From Lutibaculum sp963816555 (GTDB lineage: Bacteria > Pseudomonadota > Alphaproteobacteria > Rhizobiales > Tepidamorphaceae): a DNA stretch of 64,000 bases. The DNA lies in the NCBI GenBank assembly GCA_963816555.1, contig CAWFLD010000007.1, forward strand, positions 124,001-188,000, given 5' to 3'. Of the stretch, positions 8,516 through 17,587 are shown one piece after another; the stretch's first letter is position 1; each line of letters opens with the position of its first letter. Under the pieces are notes generated by a model. It was not told the origin of the DNA. It saw nothing but the letters and a program-made list of their open reading frames with translations, and searched no databases. The translations under genes were made by a program, and so were the position numbers.

Positions 8516-9649
8516 ATGACTAGAAGCTGGAGATTCTCGGCGCTCGGCGACCGCCACAGGGCCCTCGGCTCGGACCTGGGCGACTGGAACGGCATGGGCA
8601 CGGCCTGGACCTACGACAAGGACCCGGACGAGGAGTACATCGCGATCCGCACCAAGGCGGGCCTGATGGACGTCTCCGGCCTCAAGAAGGTCCACGTCGT
8701 GGGGCCGCACGCGAGCCACATCCTGGACCTCGCCACGACGCGCGACGTCGAGAAGATCTATCCCGGCAAGTCGGCCTATGCCTGCATGCTGAACGAGGCC
8801 GGCAAGTTCACCGAGGACTGCATCCTCTACCGCACGGGCCCGAACTCCTGGCTCGTCGTGCACGGCTCGGGCACCGGCCACGAGGAGCTGCAGCGCGCGG
8901 CCCTCGGCAAGGACGTCGCGATCCTGTTCGACGACAACATGCACGACCTGTCGCTGCAGGGGCCGCTGGCGGTCGACTATCTCGCCAAGCACGTCGCGGG
9001 CATCCGCGACCTGCCCTACTTCCACCACATGCAGACGCGGCTCTTCGGCCTGCCGGTGATGATCTCGCGGACGGGCTACACGGGCGAGCGCGGCTACGAG
9101 ATCTTCTGCCGCGGCCAGGACGCCCCGGCGATCTGGGACACGATCCTGGACGAGGGCAAGGAGATGGGCATCATCCCCTGCCGCTTCACGACGCTCGACA
9201 TGCTGCGGGTCGAGAGCTACCTGCTCTTCTACCCCTACGACAACTCGCAGATGTATCCCTTCGAGAACGAGGGCCCGGGCGACACGCTGTGGGAGCTCGG
9301 CCTCGACTTCACCGTCAGCCCCGGCAAGACCGGCTTCCGCGGCGCCGAGGAGCACTACCGGCTGAAGGGCAAGGAGCGCTTCAAGATCTTCGGCGTGCTG
9401 CTCGAGGGCGAGGAGCCGGCCGACGAGGGCGCCCCCATCATGCGCGGCGGCAAGAAGGTCGGCGTGGCGACCTGCAGCATGTATTCGCCGCTCGCCAAGC
9501 GCGCGATGGCGATCGCCCGGCTCGACGTCGACTGCGCGGTCGAGGGCACCGACCTCGAGGTCCAGAACGAGAGCGGCACGATCAAGGCGAAGGCGCACCC
9601 GCTGCCCTTCGACGACCCGGACAAGAAGAAGCGCACGGCCAAGGGCTGA
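8516..9649 (+). CDS. GcvT-fold tetrahydrofolate-dependent aminomethyltransferase-family protein
   Basis: A 377-residue stand-alone member of the GcvT/DmdA-like folate-binding family (MDVSGLKKVHVVGP, LQGPLAVDYLAKH, ISRTGYTGERGYEIFCRG, LRVESYLLFYP, PGKTGFRGAEE). Such proteins often sit in methylated-amine clusters and probably move one-carbon units to tetrahydrofolate. Here it could take formaldehyde or methyl groups released by Dmm or Tdm into methylene-THF. It lies 55 bases after gmaS on the same strand and likely belongs to that transcript. It is not the glycine-cleavage T protein itself: no gcvH or gcvP is nearby. Exact substrate unknown. Confidence 0.78.
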   Translation: MTRSWRFSALGDRHRALGSDLGDWNGMGTAWTYDKDPDEEYIAIRTKAGLMDVSGLKKVHVVGPHASHILDLATTRDVEKIYPGKSAYACMLNEAGKFTEDCILYRTGPNSWLVVHGSGTGHEELQRAALGKDVAILFDDNMHDLSLQGPLAVDYLAKHVAGIRDLPYFHHMQTRLFGLPVMISRTGYTGERGYEIFCRGQDAPAIWDTILDEGKEMGIIPCRFTTLDMLRVESYLLFYPYDNSQMYPFENEGPGDTLWELGLDFTVSPGKTGFRGAEEHYRLKGKERFKIFGVLLEGEEPADEGAPIMRGGKKVGVATCSMYSPLAKRAMAIARLDVDCAVEGTDLEVQNESGTIKAKAHPLPFDDPDKKKRTAKG

Positions 9650-9658
9650 GCGCTCTCC

Positions 9659-9681
9659 GGCCCGGCGCCTGCTGCCGGGCC
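9659..9681 (+). terminator. Hairpin after the GcvT-like gene
   Basis: A perfect 8-bp stem (9659-9666 / 9674-9681) with a 7-base loop begins 9 bases after the stop codon. No T-run follows, so it may be a Rho-assisted end or an mRNA-stabilising hairpin. Confidence 0.35.
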
Positions 9682-9909
9682 CCCTGCCGGACGAGACGGA
9701 CGCGCCGTCGCGGAGGCCCTTCGAGGGCCACCGCGGCGGCGCTGTCGCGTCCGCGCCCCGTGAATCCGGCGCCGGCCACGCCGCGGCCGGCGGGTCTTCC
9801 GCGCGATCTTCTTCCCCGGCTCCGCTCCGATACTGGCATCCCGCCGGGCCAATTGCGCAGGCTCCACGCTCGACTGCCGATATTGCGTGCAGCGACATCC
9901 GAATTGTTG

Positions 9910-10112
9910 TGCACCCTCCCGGTAATTGGGCAGACCTGTCGACCCCTTCCGGGGCCGTAACGGCAGCCGGCCGCCCGGGCACCACCCGCAACGACACCTC
10001 GCGCCCCACCTAACCCATTGGCTTCACGAGCGTATCCGCCGTCTCCGGACCCGAGCCCGGACGCCGCGCCTCGTGCTGCGCCCGCATCGGGCTGATCTGG
10101 CACGCTTCTGGC
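9910..10112 (+). promoter_or_regulatory. Candidate sigma-54 promoter (and NtrC-like half palindrome) for the ammonium transporter
   Basis: TGGCAC-N5-TGGC (10098-10112) matches the sigma-54 -24/-12 consensus TGGCAC-N5-TTGC with one mismatch, about 95 bases before the amt start. TGCACC-N5-GGTAAT (9910-9926) is an imperfect NtrC-like dyad roughly 190 bases upstream of it. amt genes are classically under NtrC control, so nitrogen-limitation control is plausible. The 9682-10193 intergenic stretch holds no convincing gene. Confidence 0.45.
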
Positions 10113-10205
10113 TTTCCCGCGCGTGTTTCTTCTCAGGCACGAAAGCCGCCTGCGAAGAAATGATAGGCTCTTCGCCGAGGCTGAACCGGCACAATGGAGA
10201 CGCGT

Positions 10206-11579
10206 ATGGAACAGCAACTACTGGAGCTGAGCCAGAAGGTCGCCGCCCTCGAGGCGGAAACCTCGATGGCGAACACCATCAACATGGAGGTCTTCTACTG
10301 GTGGTGCACGGCGCTGATGATCACCATCCACGCCGGCTTCCTCGCCTACGAGATGGGCGCCTCGCGCGCCAAGAACGTGCTGGCGGCGGGGACCAAGAAC
10401 CTCCTGGCCTTCGCCTTCGTGGTGCCGACCTTCTTCTTCTTCGGCTGGTGGATCTACAACGCCTTCCCCGGCGGGCTGACCATCGCCGAGGGCTCGGAGG
10501 CCGCGCTGCCCTGGTCGGCCTCGATGGGCCCCAACCTGACCGACAACGCCACCGGCGTGTTCTGGGCCGCCTTCGCGCTGTTCGCCGCCACCACCGCCTC
10601 GATCGCCTCGGGCGCGGTGATCGAGCGGATGCGGCTGACCGCCTTCCTCGTGCTCGCCATCATCCTCGGCTCCGTCGTGTGGATCCTCGGCGCCGCCTGG
10701 GGCTGGCATCCGGCGGGCTGGCTGACGACCCGGTTCGGCTTCCACGACGTGGGCGCGGCCGGCTGCGTGCACCTGATCGCCGGCGCCTTCACGCTCGGCA
10801 TCCTGCTCAACCTCGGCCCGCGCTACGGCAAGTACAACGCCGACGGCACGATCAGCGCCCTCAAGGCCCACAGCGTGCCGCTGACGGTCATCGGCCTGAT
10901 GCTCATCATCGTCGGCTTCTTCGGCTTCCTCGGCGGCTGCATCATCTATTCCGGCAGCGGCCAGTGGACCAACATCTACGGCCAGCCGACGACCCTCTCG
11001 GCCTTCGCCTTCAACACGCTGATGGGCTTCGCCGGCGGCATCATCGGCGGCTGGGTCAAGACGCGCGACCCGTTCTGGATGATGTCGTGCGGCCTCGTCG
11101 GCATCATCTCGGCGGCCTCCGGCCTCGACGTCTGGTACCCGCCGCTCGCCTTCGCGATCGGCATGGCCGGCGGCCTGATGGCGCCGATGGTCGCCCTGTG
11201 GCTCGAGAAGCGGGGCGTCGACGACGCCGTCGGCGCGGTCGCGGTGCACGGCTTCGGCGGCGCCTGGGGCGTCCTCGCCATGGGCCTCTTCGGCGCCGGA
11301 TACCCCAACATGGAGGGCTTCCCCGCCGTGTCGCTGGGCGGCCAGGTGGTCGGCCTCGTGGTGATGGCGGCGCTCGGCTTCGTGCCGGGCTACGCGATCT
11401 CCGCGGTGATGAAGGCCTTCGGCTATCTCCGGGTGCCGCACGACGTCGAGATCATGGGCCTCGACGCCGTCGAGGTGCCGATCGAGGCCTACCCGGAAGG
11501 CCTCGCGCGGCGGGCCGCGGCCGAGACCGAGGCGGACCTCGCCGGCCTCGGCGCCGCCAAGCCGGTTCCCGCCGAGTGA
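10206..11579 (+). CDS. Ammonium/methylammonium transporter (Amt family)
   Basis: A 457-residue multi-helix Amt channel. A short amphipathic N-terminal stretch (LLELSQKVAALEAE) precedes the membrane domain. The paired pore histidines are visible in GAAGCVHLIAGAF and VAVHGFGGAWGVLAMGLFGA. Amt proteins conduct ammonium and often methylammonium across the inner membrane, fitting a cluster that consumes methylamine and releases ammonium. ATG 10206 is preferred because GGAG lies 6 bases upstream; ATG 10194 is also in frame but lacks a binding site. A sigma-54-like promoter stands upstream. Confidence 0.88.
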   Translation: MEQQLLELSQKVAALEAETSMANTINMEVFYWWCTALMITIHAGFLAYEMGASRAKNVLAAGTKNLLAFAFVVPTFFFFGWWIYNAFPGGLTIAEGSEAALPWSASMGPNLTDNATGVFWAAFALFAATTASIASGAVIERMRLTAFLVLAIILGSVVWILGAAWGWHPAGWLTTRFGFHDVGAAGCVHLIAGAFTLGILLNLGPRYGKYNADGTISALKAHSVPLTVIGLMLIIVGFFGFLGGCIIYSGSGQWTNIYGQPTTLSAFAFNTLMGFAGGIIGGWVKTRDPFWMMSCGLVGIISAASGLDVWYPPLAFAIGMAGGLMAPMVALWLEKRGVDDAVGAVAVHGFGGAWGVLAMGLFGAGYPNMEGFPAVSLGGQVVGLVVMAALGFVPGYAISAVMKAFGYLRVPHDVEIMGLDAVEVPIEAYPEGLARRAAAETEADLAGLGAAKPVPAE

Positions 11580-11593
11580 CGGCAAAGCCCCGC

Positions 11594-11622
11594 GGGGCGG
11601 CGCCGGTCGCGCCGCCCCGTTT
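11594..11622 (+). terminator. Hairpin terminator/attenuator after the ammonium transporter gene
   Basis: A perfect 10-bp GC stem (11594-11603 / 11609-11618) with a 5-base loop is followed by GTTT. It lies 14 bases beyond the stop codon and may lower read-through into the small gene at 11686. Confidence 0.6.
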
Positions 11623-11685
11623 CCCGCGGTTGATCGACCGGAAATCCGGCCTGCGGGCCGGCCGGTCAGAAGAAGGAACGAGACC

Positions 11686-11871
11686 ATGCATTCCTCACCC
11701 GTGAGCGCCTGGGACGGCGCCGAGGCCTACTTCACCTTCGCCCACAGCGGCTTCGGCATCGGCGTGATGCTGCTCCTTTCGGCGGCACTGGTCGTCGGCT
11801 CGATCTGGTACGGCACGCGCCACGAAAGCCGCGACTTCGCGAAGTGGCAGAAGACCCACCCGCACGGCTAG
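11686..11871 (+). CDS. Small single-pass membrane protein next to the ammonium transporter
   Basis: A 61-residue protein with one predicted membrane helix (GIGVMLLLSAALVVGSIWYG, residues about 23-42) and a charged C-terminal tail (RHESRDFAKWQKTHPHG). GAAGGAAC lies about 7 bases before the ATG, and codon use is like its neighbours, so it looks genuine. No family is recognised. Its position right after amt suggests an accessory subunit or stabiliser of the transporter, which is inference only. Confidence 0.7.
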   Translation: MHSSPVSAWDGAEAYFTFAHSGFGIGVMLLLSAALVVGSIWYGTRHESRDFAKWQKTHPHG

Positions 11872-11905
11872 GCGCCGCGTCCCGAACCCGCATCCGCACC
11901 ACCGG

Positions 11906-11932
11906 CCGCCGCGTTCCCCCGGGACGCGGCGG
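11906..11932. terminator. Hairpin between convergent genes
   Basis: A 9-bp stem (11906-11914 / 11924-11932), followed by TT on the plus strand, sits between the small membrane protein gene and the oppositely oriented EamA gene. It could end transcription in both directions. Confidence 0.45.
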
Positions 11933-11964
11933 TTCGCGTTCCGGCGATCCCCGGGCCCGGCCGA

Positions 11965-12837
11965 TCAGTAGCGCAGGGACAGCACCATCACGCTCGAGAA
12001 CACCATGGCGATGCCGAGCCACTGGGCCGGCACGATCGGCTCGCGCAGGAACAGCCGCGCGAGGAGGATGGTGACGACGCCGAAGGCCGAGGCGACCACC
12101 GCCGCCATCTCCGGCGCCGGCATCACGCCGGCCGTGACGACGAACAGGATCGCCGCGACGTCGAGCGTCGCGACGAGCAGCACCAGCGGCAGGTAGCGGC
12201 GGCCGCCCGCGGGAAGCCGGTCGCCCCGCGGCTGGCGCAGGAAGATCGGCAGCACCGAAAGGACGGCCGCGATCCGGGCGAGCGCCGTCACCGCGATCTC
12301 GTGCTGGTCGGCCGTGGCCGCCTGCCCGGTCGCGAAGGCGACGGCGAAGCCGGCGCTCGAGACGAGCGCCGCGACGATCGCCTGCCCGCGGGTGCCGTGC
12401 GGCGAGCCCTCCTGGCCTTCCTCCTCGGCGGAGAAGCGGGACACGATGACGACGCCGCCGACGATCGCCGCCGTCGCGAGCCAGTCGATGATCGCCGGCC
12501 GCGCCCCGTGCGCGACGGCCCAGGCGACCGAGAGCACGGGATAGGACGAGATGATCGGCGCGACGAGCGCGAACGGACCGATCGTGATCGCCCGGTAGAG
12601 GCCGAGGCACGCCACCGCGTAGGCGACCCCGCTGGCGGCCGGAAGCCACAGCGCAGCCGGGTCGAGCTCGACCGGCACGCCGGCCGCGACCGCCAGGACC
12701 CCGAGCCCGGCCGCCCCGGCGACGAGCACGCAGAGGAGCGCCGTCACGCCGCCGAGGCCGCGGCCGAGAAAGCGGATCAGGAGGTCGTGCGTGCCCCAGG
12801 AGAGCGCGGCGGCGGTGCCCAGCAGGATGGAGTTCAT
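11965..12837 (-). CDS. DMT-superfamily (EamA) inner-membrane transporter
   Basis: A 290-residue protein with about ten hydrophobic helices in two repeated halves, the pattern of the drug/metabolite transporter superfamily (start MNSILLGTAAALSWGTHDLL; second repeat near AIVAALVSSAGFAVAFATGQ). Substrate not deducible. It starts 49 bases downstream of the LysR gene, with AAGGAA before the ATG, so the two are probably co-transcribed. Whether it belongs to methylated-amine metabolism is unknown; it may export or import a small metabolite under LysR control. Confidence 0.8.
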   Translation of the reverse strand: MNSILLGTAAALSWGTHDLLIRFLGRGLGGVTALLCVLVAGAAGLGVLAVAAGVPVELDPAALWLPAASGVAYAVACLGLYRAITIGPFALVAPIISSYPVLSVAWAVAHGARPAIIDWLATAAIVGGVVIVSRFSAEEEGQEGSPHGTRGQAIVAALVSSAGFAVAFATGQAATADQHEIAVTALARIAAVLSVLPIFLRQPRGDRLPAGGRRYLPLVLLVATLDVAAILFVVTAGVMPAPEMAAVVASAFGVVTILLARLFLREPIVPAQWLGIAMVFSSVMVLSLRY

Positions 12838-12848
12838 GGATGTTCCTT

Positions 12849-12875
12849 GGAGGCGGCGGAGGCGGCGGAGGCGGC
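12849..12875. repeat. Three-copy 9-bp tandem repeat
   Basis: GGAGGCGGC is repeated three times exactly, in the 49-base gap between the LysR and EamA genes. Confidence 0.8.
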
Positions 12876-12886
12876 CGGACGTGCGG

Positions 12887-13786
12887 TCACAGCGACTGGC
12901 GCAGCCAGCCCTGCAGCGTCGCCGCGGCCTGCGGCAGCGGACGGCCCGCCTGCGTCAGGAGATAATAGCCCGACGCCGTGCGGACGCTTTCGGAAAGCGG
13001 CCGCACGAGGGCGCCGCGGGCGAGCTCGCGGTCGACGAGATGGCGCCAGCCGAGCGCCACGCCGAGCCCGTCGCGCGCCGCCTGGATCGCCAGCGGATAG
13101 GTGTTCACCGTCAGCGTGCGCGGCGACAGGCCCTCGCGCGCGCCGACCCGGTCGAGCCAGCCGCGCCAGCGCAGCCACTCGTCGTGGTGGCTCGCCACCT
13201 CGATCAGCGTGTGGCCGGCGAGGTCGCCCGGCGCGGCGAGCGCCGGGGCGGCGGCGAGATAGGCGGGGGCTGCGACCGGGAAGATCTCCTCGTCGAGCAG
13301 CATGCCGCCCTCGTGGCCGGGCCACCCGCCCTCGCCGCGCAGGATGCACAGATCGACCTCCGGCGACAGGCACTCCGCGTCGTCGTCCGAGGAGACGAGA
13401 CGGATCTCGATCTCCGGGTGCAGCCGCCGGAAGTCCTGGATGCGCGGCATGAGCCAGAGGGCGGCGACGGAGTTCGTCGCGGCGATCGAGACCGCCGGCC
13501 GGTCGCGCGCGGCGCGGAGCGCGCCGGTCGAGGTGGCGATCGCGTCGAGCGCCGGCCCCACCGTGTCGAGCAGCGCCCGGCCCTCGCGCGTGAGATGCAC
13601 CGAGCGGTGCCCGCGCACGAAGAGCTCGCATCCCAGATGGGCCTCGAGCAGCCGCACTTTCCGGCTCACCGCCGCCTGGCTGAGGTTGAGCTGCTCCGCC
13701 GCCGCGGTGAAGCCGCCGCGCGTGGCCGCAGCCTCGAAGGCGACGAGGTAATCGAGCGGCGGAAGCTGCCTGCGGTCCGTCGCCAT
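12887..13786 (-). CDS. LysR-family transcriptional regulator
   Basis: A 299-residue LTTR. The N-terminal winged helix-turn-helix spans residues about 8-66 (YLVAFEAAATRGGFTAAAEQ, LNLSQAAVSRKVRLLEAHLG). The effector domain begins around residue 90 (VSIAATNSVAALWLMPRIQ) in the GcvA/AmpR style. It is divergent from tdm, with a 140-base shared intergenic region, which is the classic LysR geometry. It may therefore regulate tdm as well as its own operon with the EamA transporter. Effector unknown. Confidence 0.87.
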   Translation of the reverse strand: MATDRRQLPPLDYLVAFEAAATRGGFTAAAEQLNLSQAAVSRKVRLLEAHLGCELFVRGHRSVHLTREGRALLDTVGPALDAIATSTGALRAARDRPAVSIAATNSVAALWLMPRIQDFRRLHPEIEIRLVSSDDDAECLSPEVDLCILRGEGGWPGHEGGMLLDEEIFPVAAPAYLAAAPALAAPGDLAGHTLIEVASHHDEWLRWRGWLDRVGAREGLSPRTLTVNTYPLAIQAARDGLGVALGWRHLVDRELARGALVRPLSESVRTASGYYLLTQAGRPLPQAAATLQGWLRQSL

Positions 13787-13846
13787 CAGCCCCGGCGCCT
13801 CCGGCCCTGCCGCAGCATGGGCCAGCTTTCCTGGGGCAAAGGCGCA

Positions 13847-13886
13847 AAGAATTCTTCTTCACATGCCACGCGCCGCCTCGCAGACT
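13847..13886 (+). promoter_or_regulatory. Candidate tdm promoter with AAGAATTCTT palindrome
   Basis: The perfect 10-bp palindrome AAGAATTCTT (13847-13856) abuts TTCACA (13858-13863, -35-like). A 17-base spacer leads to CAGACT (13881-13886, a poor -10). The layout copies that before dmmA and mgsA. The region also lies between divergent lysR and tdm, so a LysR site could overlap it. Confidence 0.4.
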
Positions 13887-13926
13887 CCCGGCAAGACATC
13901 AGCCGCTCATGGAAGGACCATCCGAC

Positions 13927-16309
13927 ATGAACATCCGGCCGACCTTCGAGACGCCGACGGGGCGCGGCTCCGTCTACACGCCGGGCATCCCGGTCCTGCC
14001 GCCGGGCATGGAGCGGCATCCCGTGCCGGGCGGCGGCTCGCGCACCGTGGTGATCGAGGCGGGCGACGAGATCACCGTCGTCGACCGCGAGGGGCTGCAG
14101 GCGTGCGAGCTCGTCTTCTTCACCGAGGCCGGCAAGGCGGATCCCGCGATGATCGGCGCCCGCGACGCCGGCCAGCCGCACGGCCTGCAGGCGCTCTTCT
14201 CCTCCGGCGAGGAGTCGGCGGAGCGCGTGAAGGCGGCGCTGACGCGGCGCGGCCTCGATCTCGGCACGGCGCGCTGCGCCCGCGCCTTCGAGGGCGGAAC
14301 CTCGCGGCCGGGCGACAGCGAGAGCTTCCTCGCCTCCACGGACGGGCTGCTCGTCGTCGCCGCGCCCGGCGGCCCGATGGACGTCGCGGAGCAGTCGACC
14401 CCGACGGAGATCGTGCTCTATGTCCGCCGGGCGAACCCGCGGGCGCTGAAGCGCCGGGTCGCCCCGACCGCGCCGCTCGCCGACCCGCTGGCCGACCTCA
14501 ACATCCTGCCGGGCTTCGCGAAGGCCTACGAGGTGAAGGCCGGGCAGTACATCCAGATCCTCGACGTGCAGGGCCGCGAGTGCTCGGACTTCCAGGCGCT
14601 CGACATGCGCGCGCTCGAGAAGGGCCGGATCTGCGACATCGACCCGACGACGACGCGCAGCCTGATGGGCGCGGCCTATCCCGAGCCCGGCACGCACGCC
14701 AAGTACTTCTCGATGGACCAGAAGCCGCTCGTCGAGGTGGTCCAGGACACGGTCGGCCGGCACGATACGTTCGGGCTCGCCTGCTTTGCCCGCTACTACG
14801 ACGACATGGGCTATCCCGGCCACGTGAACTGCACCGACAACATCAACGCCGAGATGGAAGCCTACGGGCTCGAGCCGCGGGCGGGCTGGCCGGCGGCCAA
14901 CTTCTTCTACAACACGATGATCGACCACGAGAACGCGTTCATGTCGGACGAGCCGTGGTCCCGGCCGGGCGACTTCGTGCTGCTGCGCGCGACGACCGAC
15001 CTCGTGTGCATCTCCACCGCGTGCCCCTCCGACATCGACGCCGCCAACGGGTGGGAGCCCACCGACATCCAGGTCCGCGTCTACGACGAGAAAGAGCGCT
15101 TCAAGAAGTCCAAGGGATTCCGCATGACCGCCGATGCCGACCTGCAGATGACGAAGGAGACGGGCTTCCAGTCGAGCTTCGCCGCCCACACCCGCAACTT
15201 CGTCGAGTACAACGGCTACTGGCTGCCGAAGGAGTTCACCGGGCTCGGCGCGATCGAGGAATACTGGGCCTGCCGGCGCGACGCCGCCGTCATGGACCTC
15301 TCGCCCCTGCGCAAGTACGAGGTGACGGGGCCGGACGCGGAGAAGCTGATCCAGACCTGCGTCACCCGCGACATGAAGAAGCTCTCGGTCGGCCAGGTCG
15401 TCTACACCGCCGTCACCTACGAGCACGGCGGCATGATCGACGACGGCACCGTCTTCCGGCTCGGCGAGAACAATTTCCGCTGGATCGGCGGCAGCGACCT
15501 GTCGGGCATCTGGATGCGCGAGCAGGCGGAGAAGCTCGGCCTGCAGGCCTGGGTGCGCTCCTCGACGGACCAGCTGCACAACATCGCCGTGCAGGGCCCG
15601 AAGAGCCGCGACATCCTGAAGGAGGTCGTCTGGACCCCGCCGACGCAGCCCTCGCTCGAGGAGCTCGGCTGGTTCCGCTTCACGATCGGCCGCATCGGCG
15701 CCTTCGACGGCACGCCGGTCGTCGTCTCGCGCACCGGCTTCACCGGCGAGCTCGGCTACGAGATCTTCTGCCACCCGCGCGACGCCAGGACGGTGTTCGA
15801 CGCGGTGTGGGCGGCGGGCCAGCCGCACGGCCTCAAGCCGCTCGGCCTCGACGCCCTCGAACATCCTGCGCATCGAGGCGGGCCTCGTCTTCGCCGGCTA
15901 CGAGTTCTGCGACCAGACGAACCCGTTCGAGGCCGGCATCGGCTTCACCGTGCCGCTCAAGTCGAAGCCCGACGACTTCATCGGCCGCGCCGCGCTCGAG
16001 GAGCGCAAGGCGCATCCCGTCCGCACGCTGGTCGGGCTCGACCTCGAGGGCGGGCTCGTGCCCGGCCACGGCGACTGCGTGCGCATCGGCCGGGCGCAGG
16101 TCGGCGAGGTCACCTCGGCGATCCGCTCGCCGATCCTCGGCAAGGTGATCGCGCTCGCCAGGCTCGACACGACCTATGCCGAGATCGGCACCGAGGTCGA
16201 GGTCGGCCAGCTCGACGGCATGCAGAAGCGCATCCCTGCGAAGATCGTCCGCTTTCCCCATTTCGATCCCACGAAGGAGCGGGTGAAGGGCAATTACGAG
16301 CCGGCCTGA
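13927..16309 (+). CDS. tdm: Trimethylamine N-oxide demethylase, DUF1989 plus GcvT domains (frame broken once)
   Basis: TMAO demethylase (TMAO to dimethylamine plus formaldehyde), about 793 residues when repaired. The N-terminal half is DUF1989-like, with three conserved cysteines at residues 219 (GRECSDFQ), 302 (HVNCTDNIN) and 366 (STACPSDID), the kind reported to bind zinc in this family. The C-terminal half is a GcvT folate-binding domain (VMDLSPLRKYEVTGPDAEKL, VSRTGFTGELGYEIFC). Frame is lost near 15854-15860, where one extra base (e.g. G in CTCGAACATC) changes the expected NILRIEAGLVFAGYE to another frame; the rest continues to TGA 16307-16309. ATG 13927 has GGAAGGA upstream. The break is probably a sequencing error. 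Confidence 0.87.
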
Positions 16310-16860
16310 GGCGGCTCGGCCGCGCAGATCAGGAGCGAGGCGGAGAGAAGCTTGCGCGTGTCGTCGAACACGTTGGGCTTCTCGCCCCGCCAGCGCGCGT
16401 AGAGACGGTGCGGCGACGGCCGGCCGTCGCGTGCCGCCTCGATCGCCTCGCCGGCCTCGGCCACGAAGCCGCGGAGCCGGGCGAGCAGGTTCGCCCGGTA
16501 GGTGTCGCGGTGCCGCGCCTCCATGCGCAGATGGAACAGCGAGCTGCGGGCGCGCGGCTTGATCTCGATGCTCTCGAGCCGCTCCGGCACGGCGCGCCAC
16601 GCGGCGAGCGCCCGGTCGTAGAGCCGCCTCGCCCTCGCCTCGCGGCCGCCCAGCCGGGCGGCGAAGGCCGCGTTGGCGAGGCTCGTCGCGATGCGCGGGT
16701 CGCCGGCCCGGAAGCGCCAGCGCGCGATGCGCCTGGCCTTCCGCCACGCCCGCACCGCGTCGCCGCGGCGGCCCTCGGCCCAGGCGACGGCCGCCTCTTC
16801 CTGCAGCCGCTCCCAATTCAGGTCGCAGGCGCGCCAGCCGGCGGACCTTGCCGCCCGCAT
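16294..16860 (-). CDS. Small TPR-like protein at the end of the ABC transporter operon
   Basis: A 188-residue, Arg- and Ala-rich helical protein with tetratricopeptide-like repeats (residues about 17-95: EEAAVAWAEGRRGDAVRAWR, SLANAAFAARLGGREARARR). No signal peptide. It begins 19 bases after livF and ends inside the convergent 3' end of tdm (16-base overlap). ATG at 16860 was chosen because longer versions run into livF. Its role is unknown; the operon position suggests a helper of the transporter or of the amine enzymes. Confidence 0.65.
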   Translation of the reverse strand: MRAARSAGWRACDLNWERLQEEAAVAWAEGRRGDAVRAWRKARRIARWRFRAGDPRIATSLANAAFAARLGGREARARRLYDRALAAWRAVPERLESIEIKPRARSSLFHLRMEARHRDTYRANLLARLRGFVAEAGEAIEAARDGRPSPHRLYARWRGEKPNVFDDTRKLLSASLLICAAEPPQAGS

Positions 16861-16879
16861 CTCCAGGTCGGGCCCGGCC

Positions 16880-17576
<697 letters not shown>

Positions 17577-17587
<11 letters not shown>

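Noticed and set aside
9289..10185. Long plus- and minus-strand frames over the gap before the ammonium transporter
   Set aside because: They run out of phase through the end of the GcvT-like gene and into the promoter region; residue composition is non-protein-like.
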